Shown here: positions 1 through 9,063 of the stretch, piece by piece | Layout: every line of letters begins with the position of its first letter | How positions within the stretch are numbered: the stretch's first letter is position 1 | NCBI RefSeq assembly: GCF_002980555.1 | Contig: NZ_PVBT01000007.1 | Span: 1 to 64,000, forward strand | Reading direction: 5' to 3' | DNA: 64,000 nt | DNA from: Phyllobacterium myrsinacearum | GTDB lineage: Bacteria; Pseudomonadota; Alphaproteobacteria; Rhizobiales; Rhizobiaceae | Notes under the pieces: generated by a model | What the model was told of the DNA's origin: nothing | What the model saw: the letters and a program-made list of their open reading frames with translations, nothing else | The model's database searches: none | Made by a program: the position numbers and the translations under genes

Positions 1-1419
1 CTCCGCTTCTTCCCGCTTGCGCTGGTCCAGCGCCACCTGCGAGATGTCGTTGCTCCAGGTGTCCCGCACACCAGCACCCAGATTGGCGTCAAACCGGCCC
101 ATGAACTGACCGGGGCCGTTCATGGCTGCTTTGAGATCAACAAACCCAAATCCGAAATTTGAATCGACACCTTTGTCCCCAACGTCGCGGGCCGTCGTCA
201 GCAGGACGGTGCGTGCCTGTGACGCAGTCATGTAGGGATAGCGGCTCAGCATCACAGCCATAATACCGGCGGCTTCCGCAGAGGCTCCCGAGGTACCGTT
301 GTGATTTGCAAAACCTGCTTCTACGGTACGGTCTTTGGAATTGACAGTGCTTGTCGGTGCGACCATAGAATCCGATATAGTGATACAGAAATACCGGCTC
401 GGGCCACATTTATTCGAATAATCGGCCAACGCATCATTGTCGCCAGCACCCGCCGAAACAGCAAGCCAAGAGTCTTCAAGCGCGGGTTCAAAATAGGGAA
501 GAGCTGCTCCGATGTGGGGCGTTTTCGATGTGAAGTTGCCGTTCGCAACAACGTGAAGTACCCCGGCTTGGGCGGCATCGCGCATTGCTTGAAGCATCTT
601 GCCATCCTTGCCACCAAGATACTGTATGTTCAGGTCCGCCAGAGTGCCGGTGTGGGTACCGCGGTCTTTGGGTCTCGGATAAAGCTGCCATTCCGCCAGG
701 ATGACACGGACACCAGCTTTGACGAGCGCACTCATGGATTGGCGGAAGATTTCCGGATCTTTTTCTTTTGCCTCCTTGTAGTTGTTATCAAGGCTACCTT
801 GACTATCCTCATATGTCATTTCTCCCGATCGCGCAGAATAGAGGCTACTGTCGAAAGCCACCCCATGCGTACCATTTCCGTCTCGACGCGCCAAAATAGT
901 GCCCGTCGTTCCCGTACCATGGCCAGGGTCATCAGGTTTACGTATATCTTTGTCCTTTTCGTACCAAATGCCATCGAGGGCAAACGCTTCTCCTGCTGTG
1001 TGAATTGGTTTTTTGCCCAACGCACCAATATTGATGTCATATTTACCATCGACGTGGATGTTATTCAGGTTTTGACCGTTGAACTCCGGGTGATCTCCAT
1101 AAACTTCGCCATCCATCATACCGATTTTGACACCTTGTCCTCGGGCGCCGTAAGCATAGGCGTAGTCGGCGCCCATTATGCCAAGAGCATGTGAGGCGAC
1201 AAATTCAGGAGTTCGCCACGTCGCCGCCGCCTTCTCCAGATCATCGGTCTTTGATCCATCCGCATTGAAATACTTACCCGGCACCTGTTGCGCATGGGCG
1301 TTGGGGCCAGATGCGATGATGATCAACACGGCACAGACGCTGCTCAGGAGATAACTGCGGAATTTAGATAAGCGATTGGAACATGCGGAAACAGCCGCAG
1401 CCTTTGCGTGAAAGGACAT
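1..1419 (-). CDS. S8 (subtilisin-like) serine peptidase, probable autotransporter passenger; 3' end outside window
   Basis: The reading frame opens at ATG 1419 and stays open for 473 codons to the window edge, so the C-terminus is missing. Residues about 18-43 form a signal peptide ending in AHA. The subtilase triad is readable: Asp103 in GMMDGEV, His167 in GHGTGTTG and Ser377 in GTSGASAEAAG, with an oxyanion Asn in VANGN near 295. Domain order and the phrase around HGVAFD resemble serine-protease autotransporters, which carry a C-terminal beta-barrel; that barrel would lie beyond base 1 and is inferred. Motif surroundings are divergent: Gly replaces the second His of HGTH, and the Pro that normally follows GTSMA is absent. 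AT-rich upstream DNA has a weak GGGAA ribosome site. Family call is firm, autotransporter status is not. Confidence 0.8.
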   Translation of the reverse strand, partial: MSFHAKAAAVSACSNRLSKFRSYLLSSVCAVLIIIASGPNAHAQQVPGKYFNADGSKTDDLEKAAATWRTPEFVASHALGIMGADYAYAYGARGQGVKIGMMDGEVYGDHPEFNGQNLNNIHVDGKYDINIGALGKKPIHTAGEAFALDGIWYEKDKDIRKPDDPGHGTGTTGTILARRDGNGTHGVAFDSSLYSARSGEMTYEDSQGSLDNNYKEAKEKDPEIFRQSMSALVKAGVRVILAEWQLYPRPKDRGTHTGTLADLNIQYLGGKDGKMLQAMRDAAQAGVLHVVANGNFTSKTPHIGAALPYFEPALEDSWLAVSAGAGDNDALADYSNKCGPSRYFCITISDSMVAPTSTVNSKDRTVEAGFANHNGTSGASAEAAGIMAVMLSRYPYMTASQARTVLLTTARDVGDKGVDSNFGFGFVDLKAAMNGPGQFMGRFDANLGAGVRDTWSNDISQVALDQRKREEAE

Positions 1420-1561
1420 GAAATATGGTTCCCATTATAATTATTCTTTGAAAAACGAATAAAATATACGGCTGATAAAGGGATAATCGCTCTACGCAGT
1501 CAAGCGCTACTTAAGTTGCAAGGTAGCCTGCTGTTTTGGGAACGAAGGCTGCCAAATAGCC

Positions 1562-1589
1562 AAAAAACAGGCCCCGCGAACGGAGCCTG
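1562..1589 (-). terminator. Rho-independent terminator after the MFS gene
   Basis: Read on the minus strand, an imperfect GC-rich stem (CAGGC plus an inner CCG/CGG part, one mismatch, 4-nt loop) is followed directly by six T. It lies 22 bases past the stop of the oxalate/formate-type transporter and probably ends the fds transcript. Confidence 0.75.
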
Positions 1590-1610
1590 CCTTGATGCGC
1601 GTGAACACGG

Positions 1611-3266
1611 TTACCGGAACAGCACGACCGCCTGCTGCACGGTCACCCAGACACCCCAGAGGATGGGAATACCCACCGCCGCCCAGGCGAGCGCCGCCTT
1701 GGCATCGAGCCCGCCATGGCCGATGCCGAACGAGCCGGTGGCGCCGGCATCCGCCGTCTTGGTCTTGGCCTGCAGCGCGGCAACCTCGGCGTCGGACATG
1801 AACCATTTCGATGCAAGCGGGCGGATAAAGAAGTTGGCGATGAAGCCCAGCGCCAGCATGCCCGCAAGAATATACATGGTGCGGTCATAGACCTGATCGC
1901 GCGGCACACCCGCATTGATCTGGAACTCGCGGATGTAATTGACCACGACAGGCCCGACGATACCCGCCGTTGCCCAGGCCGTCAGCAGCCGGCCATGGAT
2001 GGCGCCGACGAACTGCGTTCCGAAAATATCGGCGAGGTAGGCCGGGACCGTGGCAAAGCCGCCGCCATACATGGACAGGATCACGCAGAAAATGGCGACG
2101 AACAGCGCCTGGCTGCCCATATGGGCGGCAGTCGGCGCCAGCGCATAGAGCACGATGCCAAGCGCAAAGAAGGTAAAATAGGTGGCCTTGCGGCCGATCC
2201 GGTCGGAGAGCGAGGCCCAGAAGAACCGCCCGCCGATGTTGAACAGGGAAATCAGGCCGGCAAAACCAGCCGCAATGGAGGCGATAGCGGTTTTCTGACC
2301 GGCATCCAGCTGGGTGAAGCTGACATCAGGCAGGCCAATGAGCTTGCCCGCAAAGATTTCCTGCAGCATGGGCGACGCCATGCCGATCACGCCGATACCG
2401 GCGGACACGTTGAGGCAGAGCACCGCCCAGATCAGCCAGAACTGTTTTGTCTTGTGGGCATCGCGCAGATGCACATGCCGCGTCGTGATCATCGCCCTGG
2501 CATCGGTCGGTGGTGTCCAGCCTTCCGGACGCCAGCCGGCTGGCGGAATGCGGTAGCCGAACGCCCCGCACATCATGAAGACGAAATAGCCCGCGGCCAT
2601 GACCAGAAACGTCTGCCAGACGCCGACAGTATCCGGTGACTTGAAATGATTCATCAGAAGGTTGGCCAGCGGCGCGCCGATCATGGCGCCGCCGCCAAAG
2701 CCCATGATGGCCATGCCGGTCGCCATGCCGCGCCGGTCGGGAAACCATTTGATCAATGTGGACACCGGAGAGATGTAACCGAGCCCGAGGCCGATGCCGC
2801 CGATCACGCCCGCGCCGACCCACATCAGCCAGAGCTGGTGGGTGATGACGCCGATGGCCGCCAATACCATGCCCCCGCACCAGCACAGCGCAGAGACCAC
2901 GCCAGCCTTGCGCGGCCCGACGCGTTCAAGCCAGCCGCCCCAGATGGCGGCCGAACAGCCAAGAAGCACGAAAAACAGCGTGTAGATCCAGCCGAGATCG
3001 CTGACGCGCCAGTCGCAGCTCGTGGTGAAAAGCGCTGTCAGAAGATTGAGATCCGCACAGGCGACCGATTGCTCGACGCCGATGGCGCGCGACAATGGCA
3101 GCCAGAACACACTGAACCCGTAGGCCATGCCGATACAAAGGTGAATGGCAAGCGCTGCGGGCGGCACCAGCCACCGGTTGAAACCCGCTTTGGCGACGAT
3201 GCGCTCCCGGTCGAGAATACCCGGGTTTTCATAAATGCCCGGCCCTGCCCTGTCCGTTGCTGACAT
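1611..3266 (-). CDS. MFS transporter of the oxalate/formate antiporter (OFA) type
   Basis: A 551-residue integral membrane protein with about twelve hydrophobic segments; the N-terminal part (WLVPPAALAIHLCIGMAYGF) and the second half resemble OxlT/OFA-family carriers of the major facilitator superfamily. It has an extra loop after the first helices, so it is longer than a minimal MFS protein. A strong ribosome site (GGAGGAGG) precedes ATG 3266. It follows fdsD by 168 bases on the same strand, and a terminator lies just after it, so co-transcription with formate dehydrogenase is likely. Formate or oxalate is the obvious candidate substrate from context, but related proteins annotated as L-lactate or monocarboxylate carriers exist and the sequence alone does not settle it. 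Confidence 0.8.
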   Translation of the reverse strand: MSATDRAGPGIYENPGILDRERIVAKAGFNRWLVPPAALAIHLCIGMAYGFSVFWLPLSRAIGVEQSVACADLNLLTALFTTSCDWRVSDLGWIYTLFFVLLGCSAAIWGGWLERVGPRKAGVVSALCWCGGMVLAAIGVITHQLWLMWVGAGVIGGIGLGLGYISPVSTLIKWFPDRRGMATGMAIMGFGGGAMIGAPLANLLMNHFKSPDTVGVWQTFLVMAAGYFVFMMCGAFGYRIPPAGWRPEGWTPPTDARAMITTRHVHLRDAHKTKQFWLIWAVLCLNVSAGIGVIGMASPMLQEIFAGKLIGLPDVSFTQLDAGQKTAIASIAAGFAGLISLFNIGGRFFWASLSDRIGRKATYFTFFALGIVLYALAPTAAHMGSQALFVAIFCVILSMYGGGFATVPAYLADIFGTQFVGAIHGRLLTAWATAGIVGPVVVNYIREFQINAGVPRDQVYDRTMYILAGMLALGFIANFFIRPLASKWFMSDAEVAALQAKTKTADAGATGSFGIGHGGLDAKAALAWAAVGIPILWGVWVTVQQAVVLFR

Positions 3267-3435
3267 GTGAATTCCTCCTCCAAGCCCTCGTGGCGGTCGT
3301 TCATGTTTTGGTATTTCAGTTTTTCTGCCGGTACCGGTTCAACCCCGACTGGTTTGTTGTTCCGCTGTTCTCCGGCCTTCCGGGGGCGAGCGGGCAATAC
3401 ACATTGAGCTGGCGAGAACCCAGCCCTCGCAACGA

Positions 3436-3687
3436 TCAAGCCAAGACAGGACCCGGCCTACGGATATGGGACGCGGCCTCGACCACGAGCGGATCAAGGC
3501 CATTGTCGTTTTTTTCCAGGATGGCAAAGAGCTGGGTACGCATGCGCGGCTCCCAGAAATTGTTGATATGGCCGGCGACACCCTCCACCGCCTCATCCTT
3601 GGGCTGGGTGTGAAAGAAGGTGGCGATCTGGTTGGCCATATAGACCAGCTTGTCGGCGGTCGACTGCCGGTGATTCTCATTATCCAT
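3436..3687 (-). CDS. fdsD: NAD-dependent formate dehydrogenase, delta subunit FdsD
   Basis: Small 83-residue protein starting MDNENHRQ at ATG 3687, whose first codons overlap the 3' end of fdhD by 8 bases. Its body (KLVYMANQIATFF, then HINNFWEPRMR) is the pattern of FdsD, the small accessory subunit required for a functional soluble formate dehydrogenase. A longer open frame to 3861 exists but would run through fdhD, and homologues begin near this ATG. It is the last enzyme-related gene of the fds operon. The exact role of FdsD (assembly or stability) is not clear for the family. Confidence 0.88.
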   Translation of the reverse strand: MDNENHRQSTADKLVYMANQIATFFHTQPKDEAVEGVAGHINNFWEPRMRTQLFAILEKNDNGLDPLVVEAASHIRRPGPVLA

Positions 3688-4615
3688 ATTGCACCAATCG
3701 AACGGTTGGACTTTGCACAAGGGTGGGCGAGGCCGGGTCCGGATTGGATTTTCCGGATGCAGCGGCATCATCGGCTGCGATCGTGACGGCATTTGCCGCG
3801 ACCGGGATGCGCTCGGGACGCGTGAAGACATCGAATTCATCGCCGCGCACCAGCGCAACAAGGGTCATGCCCGCCGCCTGCGCGGTGCGCACAGCCAAGG
3901 CCGTTGGCGCGGATACGGCAATCAGGACGGAAGCGCCGATGATCGCCGCCTTCTGCACCATTTCGATGGAGACGCGGCTGGTGATGACAACGGCGCCCGA
4001 TGCGCCGCTGATGCCTGTGCGGCAAAGGGCACCGGCAAGCTTGTCGAGGGCGTTGTGGCGGCCGACATCCTCGCGCGCGGCCACGATACCCTGACCGGGT
4101 ATATAGAACCCGGCCGCATGGACTGCGCCGGTTTCGTTGTGCAGCGGCTGCAGCGGCGACAGCAGCCGCACCGCCTGCGCCAGATCGCCCGGCGTCAGCT
4201 GCAGGCGCGTCGCGCCGACTGAAGCCACCGGCTTCAACGCCTGCTCGATGGATTCGATACCGCACAGCCCGCAGCCGACAGGCCCCGCCATGCGGCGGCG
4301 GCGGTCGGTGAGTTCCTGTCCGGCCGCACCGGCGAGGCGCAGCTGGATATCGATGCCCTCGCCATGCTCTTCAATGGCTATGTCGCTGATTTCCTCGAGC
4401 CGGGCAATAATGCCTTCCGACAGGCTGAAGCCGATGGCGAAATCCTCCATGTCGGCCGGGCTTGCCATCATCACCGCATGGGTGCTGCCATTGTAGCTGA
4501 ATGCCACGGGTGTTTCCTCGGGCACCATGCGGCTGCCGGTCGCGTAGACATCGCCCTCGCCCTTGCGGCGGCGGGTGATGCGCGGAACCTGCAACCGTGT
4601 GGGGCGCCCGGCCAT
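3680..4615 (-). CDS. fdhD: Formate dehydrogenase accessory sulfurtransferase FdhD
   Basis: 311 residues. FdhD passes sulfur from a cysteine desulfurase to the bis-molybdopterin guanine dinucleotide cofactor of formate dehydrogenase, which is needed for activity. The conserved double-cysteine loop is visible as GCGLCG, and the nucleotide-fold part carries GVVAAREDVGRHNALDK, a hallmark of the family (here GIVAAREDVGRHNALDK). The gene starts 2 bases before the stop of fdsA and overlaps fdsD, so the three are translated as one tightly packed message. Cofactor maturation and catalytic subunit are therefore co-expressed. Assignment is secure. Confidence 0.95.
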   Translation of the reverse strand: MAGRPTRLQVPRITRRRKGEGDVYATGSRMVPEETPVAFSYNGSTHAVMMASPADMEDFAIGFSLSEGIIARLEEISDIAIEEHGEGIDIQLRLAGAAGQELTDRRRRMAGPVGCGLCGIESIEQALKPVASVGATRLQLTPGDLAQAVRLLSPLQPLHNETGAVHAAGFYIPGQGIVAAREDVGRHNALDKLAGALCRTGISGASGAVVITSRVSIEMVQKAAIIGASVLIAVSAPTALAVRTAQAAGMTLVALVRGDEFDVFTRPERIPVAANAVTIAADDAAASGKSNPDPASPTLVQSPTVRLVQYG

Positions 4616-4617
4616 GA

Positions 4618-7497
4618 CTATTCCGCCGCGTCGAGTGTATGGGCGATGCGCCGGCTCTGGCGGGCCTGCTCGTCATACTTGACCTGCCAGTCGCTCGGCC
4701 CGTTGGACGCGCCCACCTGCACCGCCGTCACCTTGTATTCCGGGCAATTGGTCGCCCAGTCGGTGAAATCCGTGGTGATGACATTGGCCTGCGTCGTCGG
4801 GTGATGGAAGGTCGTGTAGACCACGCCCGGTGAAACCCGGTCGGTAATCAGTGCGCGCAGCGTGGTCTCGCCGGAACGGCTGGTGATCCGCACCCAGTCG
4901 CCATCGCGGATGCCGCGCTGTTCGGCATCATGTGAATGAATCTCCAGCCGGTCTTCCTCGTGCCAGACCACATTGTCGGTGCGGCGGGTCTGCGCGCCGA
5001 CGTTGTATTGCGAGAGAATACGCCCGGTGGTGAGAAGGAGCGGGAATCGCGGTCCGGTCTTTTCGTCGGTTGCCACGTACTCCGTGCGGACGAACTTGCC
5101 CTTGCCGCGGGCAAAACTCTCGATGTGCATGATCGGAGTGCCCAATGGCGCCTTTTCATTGCACGGCCACTGAACGGAGCCTTCTTTTTCCAGAAGGTCA
5201 TAGGACACACCGGCAAAGCTCGGCGTCGTCAGGGCAACTTCATCCATGATCTGCGACGGGTGCGTATAATTCCAGTTGAGACCCATGGTCTGCGCCAGTT
5301 TCTGGGTGACCTCCCAGTCGGCAAAACCGTTCTTGGGGCTCATGACCTTGCGCACCCGGTTGATGCGGCGTTCGGCATTGGTGAAGGTGCCGTCCTTTTC
5401 GAGGAAGGTCGAGCCCGGCAGGAACACATGTGCGTAGTTGGCGGTCTCGTTGAGGAAGAGGTCGTGGACCACGACGCATTCCATGGCGGCAAGACCGGCA
5501 GCCACATGCTTGGTATCGGGGTCGGACTGGAGAATATCCTCACCCTGGATGTAGATGCCCTTGAACGTGCCATCGACGGCTGCATCCAGCATGTTGGGGA
5601 TACGCAGGCCCGGCTCGTCCTGCAGTTTGACGCCCCACAGCTTGTCGAAGATATCGCGGGTCGCCTCGCCGGAAACATGGCGGTAGCCGGGAAGCTCGTG
5701 CGGGAACGAACCCATGTCGCAGGACCCCTGCACATTGTTCTGGCCGCGCAGCGGGTTCACGCCAACGCCCTTGCGGCCGATATTGCCGGTCGCCATGGCG
5801 AGGTTGGCAATGGCCATGACCGTTGTCGATCCCTGGCTGTGCTCGGTCACGCCGAGACCATAGTAAATGGCGCCGTTGCCGCCGGTGGCGAACAGCCGGG
5901 CGGCTTCGCGCAGCGTCTGTGGCGGCACACCGGTCAGTTGTTCGATCGCTTCGGGGCTGTGTTCGGGTGCGGATACAAAGGCAGCCCAATCCTGGAACTC
6001 ATCCCAGTCGCAGCGCTCGCGGATGAACTTTTCGTCGAACAGGCCTTCCGTGACAATGACGTGGGACAGCGAGGTGACCACGGCCACATTGGTGCCGGGG
6101 CGCAGCGGCAGGTGATAGGACGCTGCCACATGGGGCGAGCGCACGAGATCGATGCGGCGCGGATCGATGACGATGAGCTTGGCGCCCTTGCGCAGACGCT
6201 TCTTCAGGCGCGAGGCAAACACCGGATGGCCATCGGTCGGATTGGCACCGATGACGATAACGACATCCGTGTGCTCGACGCTGTCGAAATCCTGCGTGCC
6301 GGCCGATGTACCGAATGTCTTGTTCAGGCCGTAACCGGTCGGCGAATGGCAGACGCGGGCGCAGGTGTCGACATTGTTGTTGCCGAAACCGGCACGAACC
6401 AGCTTCTGCACGAGGTAGGTCTCCTCGTTGGTGCAGCGCGAGGAGGTGATGCCGCCGATGGAATTGCGGCCATACTGGTACTGGATACGGCGGAATTCAT
6501 TGGCAACGTGCTTGTAGGCTTCGTCCCAGGAGACTTCGCGCCATGGATCGGAAATCTTCTCGCGGATCATCGGGTTGAGGATGCGATCCTTGTGAGTCGA
6601 GTAGCCATAGGCAAACCGGCCCTTGACGCAGGAATGGCCGCGATTGGCCTTGCCATCCTTGTAGGGAACCATGCGCACCAGTTCTTCGCCGCGCATTTCC
6701 GCCTTGAACGAGCAACCGACACCGCAATAAGCGCAGGTGGTCACCTTGGAATGTTCCGGCTGGCCGATCTGGATGACCGACTTTTCCGTCAGCGTTGCGG
6801 TCGGGCAGGCCTGCACGCAGGCACCGCAGGAAACGCACTCGCTGTCGATGAAATGCTCATGCATCCCAGGCGAAACGCGGCTGGAAAAACCGCGCCCTTC
6901 GATGGTCAGCGCAAACGTCCCCTGCACTTCCTCGCAGGCCCGCACGCAACGCGAGCAGACGATGCATTTCGATGGATCATAGGTGAAGTAGGGATTGGAT
7001 TCGTCCTTGGGCAGCCAACGGTCATTGGCAACGTTGTCCGCCTTGGCGAAGACGTGGTTATCGCCCTGATAGCCGTAGCGCACATCGCGCAGTCCGACCG
7101 CACCGGCCATGTCCTGCAGCTCGCAATCGCCATTGGCGGCGCAGGTCAGGCAATCCAGGGGATGATCGGAAATGTAAAGCTCCATCACACCCTTGCGGAT
7201 ATCCTTGAGGCGCTGGGTCTGGGTGTGAACGACAAGACCGTCCATGGCCGGCGTGGTGCAGGAGGCGGGCGTGCCATTGCGCCCTTCGATCTCGATCAGG
7301 CAAAGACGGCAGGAACCGAAGGCATCGACCATGTCGGTCGCGCAGAGTTTCGGGACCTTGATACCCGCTTCCATCGAGGCGCGCATGATTGAGGTGCCCT
7401 CGGGGACGGTGACCTCGTTGCCATCGATGGTCAGGGTGATCATCTTTTCGGATCGGGAGGCGGGTGTGCCGAAATCGATTTCGTGGATCAGGGACAT
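4618..7497 (-). CDS. fdsA: NAD-dependent formate dehydrogenase, catalytic alpha subunit FdsA
   Basis: 959 residues; oxidizes formate to CO2 in the soluble FdsABG(D) complex. Order of parts: N-terminal NuoG-like [2Fe-2S] domain (Cys 52, 63, 66, 80), a His-Cys3 [4Fe-4S] site (His112, Cys116, 119, 125), two ferredoxin-type clusters (CxxCxxCxxxC near 178 and 221), the [4Fe-4S] motif TCAYCGVGC near 254, then the molybdopterin domain. The molybdenum ligand is a cysteine, Cys383 in ARVCHSPT, as in FdsA of Cupriavidus and Rhodobacter, not selenocysteine. Ribosome site AGGAG lies upstream of ATG 7497; fdsB ends 9 bases before. Electrons pass to FdsB and NAD+. Confidence 0.96.
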   Translation of the reverse strand: MSLIHEIDFGTPASRSEKMITLTIDGNEVTVPEGTSIMRASMEAGIKVPKLCATDMVDAFGSCRLCLIEIEGRNGTPASCTTPAMDGLVVHTQTQRLKDIRKGVMELYISDHPLDCLTCAANGDCELQDMAGAVGLRDVRYGYQGDNHVFAKADNVANDRWLPKDESNPYFTYDPSKCIVCSRCVRACEEVQGTFALTIEGRGFSSRVSPGMHEHFIDSECVSCGACVQACPTATLTEKSVIQIGQPEHSKVTTCAYCGVGCSFKAEMRGEELVRMVPYKDGKANRGHSCVKGRFAYGYSTHKDRILNPMIREKISDPWREVSWDEAYKHVANEFRRIQYQYGRNSIGGITSSRCTNEETYLVQKLVRAGFGNNNVDTCARVCHSPTGYGLNKTFGTSAGTQDFDSVEHTDVVIVIGANPTDGHPVFASRLKKRLRKGAKLIVIDPRRIDLVRSPHVAASYHLPLRPGTNVAVVTSLSHVIVTEGLFDEKFIRERCDWDEFQDWAAFVSAPEHSPEAIEQLTGVPPQTLREAARLFATGGNGAIYYGLGVTEHSQGSTTVMAIANLAMATGNIGRKGVGVNPLRGQNNVQGSCDMGSFPHELPGYRHVSGEATRDIFDKLWGVKLQDEPGLRIPNMLDAAVDGTFKGIYIQGEDILQSDPDTKHVAAGLAAMECVVVHDLFLNETANYAHVFLPGSTFLEKDGTFTNAERRINRVRKVMSPKNGFADWEVTQKLAQTMGLNWNYTHPSQIMDEVALTTPSFAGVSYDLLEKEGSVQWPCNEKAPLGTPIMHIESFARGKGKFVRTEYVATDEKTGPRFPLLLTTGRILSQYNVGAQTRRTDNVVWHEEDRLEIHSHDAEQRGIRDGDWVRITSRSGETTLRALITDRVSPGVVYTTFHHPTTQANVITTDFTDWATNCPEYKVTAVQVGASNGPSDWQVKYDEQARQSRRIAHTLDAAE

Positions 7498-7506
7498 TTT
7501 GGGCTC

Positions 7507-9063
7507 CTATTCCGCCGCTTCCGCGACGGGCGCAGGACGAAAATCTTCAGGAAAATGCGTCAGCGCGCTCATCACCGGATAGGGCGTGAAACCGCCCAGG
7601 GCGCAGAGCGAACCGAACTTCATCGTGTTGCAGAGGTCGGTCAGAACCGCGATCTGCTTTTCCGGCTCGATATTGGCGGCAATGCGATCGACAACCTCGA
7701 CGCCCCGGGTCGAACCGATGCGGCACGGCGTGCACTTGCCGCAGGATTCGACAGCACAGAACTCCATGGCAAAGCGCGCCTGTTTCAGCATGTCGACGCT
7801 GTCATCGAAGACAACGAGCCCGGCATGGCCAATGAGCCCGTCCTTGGCGGCAAAGGCCTCGTAGTCGAAGGGCGTATCAAAAAGTTCGCGCGGGAAATAG
7901 GCGCCGAGCGGGCCGCCGATCTGCACCGCCTTGACCGGACGTCCTGTCGCTGTCCCGCCGCCGATATCATCGACGATTTCGCCGAGCGTCAGGCCGAAGG
8001 CGGTTTCAAAAAGTCCGCCATACCGAACATTACCGGCAATCTGCAGCGGAATGGTGCCGCGCGAACGGCCCATGCCGAAATCCTTGTAGAACGCCGCGCC
8101 CCTGTCGAGAATGACCGGCACGGAGGCAAGCGATATCACATTGTTGATGACCGTCGGCTTGCCGAAAAGCCCTTTATGCGCCGGCAAAGGCGGCTTGGCG
8201 CGGACGATGCCGCGACGGCCTTCGAGGCTTTCCAGCAGTGCGGTTTCCTCGCCGCAGACATAAGCGCCCGCGCCGACGCGCACTTCGATGTCGAAAGCAT
8301 GGGCAGACCCCAGCACCGAAGCGCCGAGCACGCCAGCCTTGCGGGCGACATCAAGCGCCTCATTCATCACGGCAATCGCGTGCGGATATTCGGAGCGGGT
8401 ATAGATGTAGCCCTTGGTGGCACCGACGGCGATGCTGGCAATGGTCATGCCTTCGATCAGGACGAAGGGGTCGCCTTCCATGATCATGCGATCGGCAAAG
8501 GTGCCACTGTCGCCCTCATCGGCGTTGCAGACGATGTATTTACGTTCGCCTGCCGTATCGAGGACCGTCTTCCATTTGATGCCGGTGGGGAAACCGGCAC
8601 CGCCGCGTCCGCGCAGGCCGGATTCGGTTACCTGAGTGACGATTTCGAGCGGCGAAAGGGCAAGGGCCTTCTCCAGCCCCTTCAAGCCATCATGGGCGCG
8701 GTAATCATCGAGCGAGACAGGATCGGTTATGCCGCAGCGGGCAAAGGTCAGGCGGGTCTGTTTTGCCAGAAATGGCAATTGTTCGGTCGGGCCGAGCCAG
8801 AGTGGGTGAGTCCGGCCTTCATTCATGCCGGCGTCGAGAAGCGAAGCCAGGTCAGACGGTTTGACCGGACCGTAAGCCACACGGCCGGACGGTGTTTCCA
8901 CCTCGACCATCGGTTCGAGCCAATACAGGCCGCGCGACCCGTTGCGAACAATGCGCGCATCGAGATTGCGGGCGACAATCTCGTCCTGCAGCGTCCGGGC
9001 AACCTTTTCGGCGCCGAGGGCAAGCGCGCCGGAATCGCGCGGGACAAAGAATGTGACCGTCAT
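7507..9063 (-). CDS. fdsB: NAD-dependent formate dehydrogenase, beta subunit FdsB (NuoF-like)
   Basis: 518 residues; holds FMN, one [4Fe-4S] cluster and the NAD+ site of the formate dehydrogenase. An N-terminal thioredoxin-like [2Fe-2S]-type extension without obvious cluster cysteines precedes the NuoF core. The FMN/NAD loop is readable as GLRGRGGAGFPTG, followed by GAGAYVCGEETALLESLEG. The cluster cysteines are in ESCGKCTPCRIG with a fourth in FGSLCALGG. The ATG at 9063 overlaps the stop of fdsG by 4 bases, indicating translational coupling. Distinguished from respiratory complex I NuoF by gene context with FdsA and FdhD. Confidence 0.95.
   Translation of the reverse strand: MTVTFFVPRDSGALALGAEKVARTLQDEIVARNLDARIVRNGSRGLYWLEPMVEVETPSGRVAYGPVKPSDLASLLDAGMNEGRTHPLWLGPTEQLPFLAKQTRLTFARCGITDPVSLDDYRAHDGLKGLEKALALSPLEIVTQVTESGLRGRGGAGFPTGIKWKTVLDTAGERKYIVCNADEGDSGTFADRMIMEGDPFVLIEGMTIASIAVGATKGYIYTRSEYPHAIAVMNEALDVARKAGVLGASVLGSAHAFDIEVRVGAGAYVCGEETALLESLEGRRGIVRAKPPLPAHKGLFGKPTVINNVISLASVPVILDRGAAFYKDFGMGRSRGTIPLQIAGNVRYGGLFETAFGLTLGEIVDDIGGGTATGRPVKAVQIGGPLGAYFPRELFDTPFDYEAFAAKDGLIGHAGLVVFDDSVDMLKQARFAMEFCAVESCGKCTPCRIGSTRGVEVVDRIAANIEPEKQIAVLTDLCNTMKFGSLCALGGFTPYPVMSALTHFPEDFRPAPVAEAAE

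Noticed and set aside
301-1194. 297-codon plus-strand frame opposite the S8 protease
   Set aside because: The opposite frame has a signal peptide and the full Asp/His/Ser set and stays open to the edge of the window.
4936-7392. 818-codon plus-strand open frame opposite fdsA
   Set aside because: It mirrors the codons of the real fdsA gene, whose motifs are unmistakable. Long antisense frames are common in GC-rich DNA; no recognizable domain or start signal.
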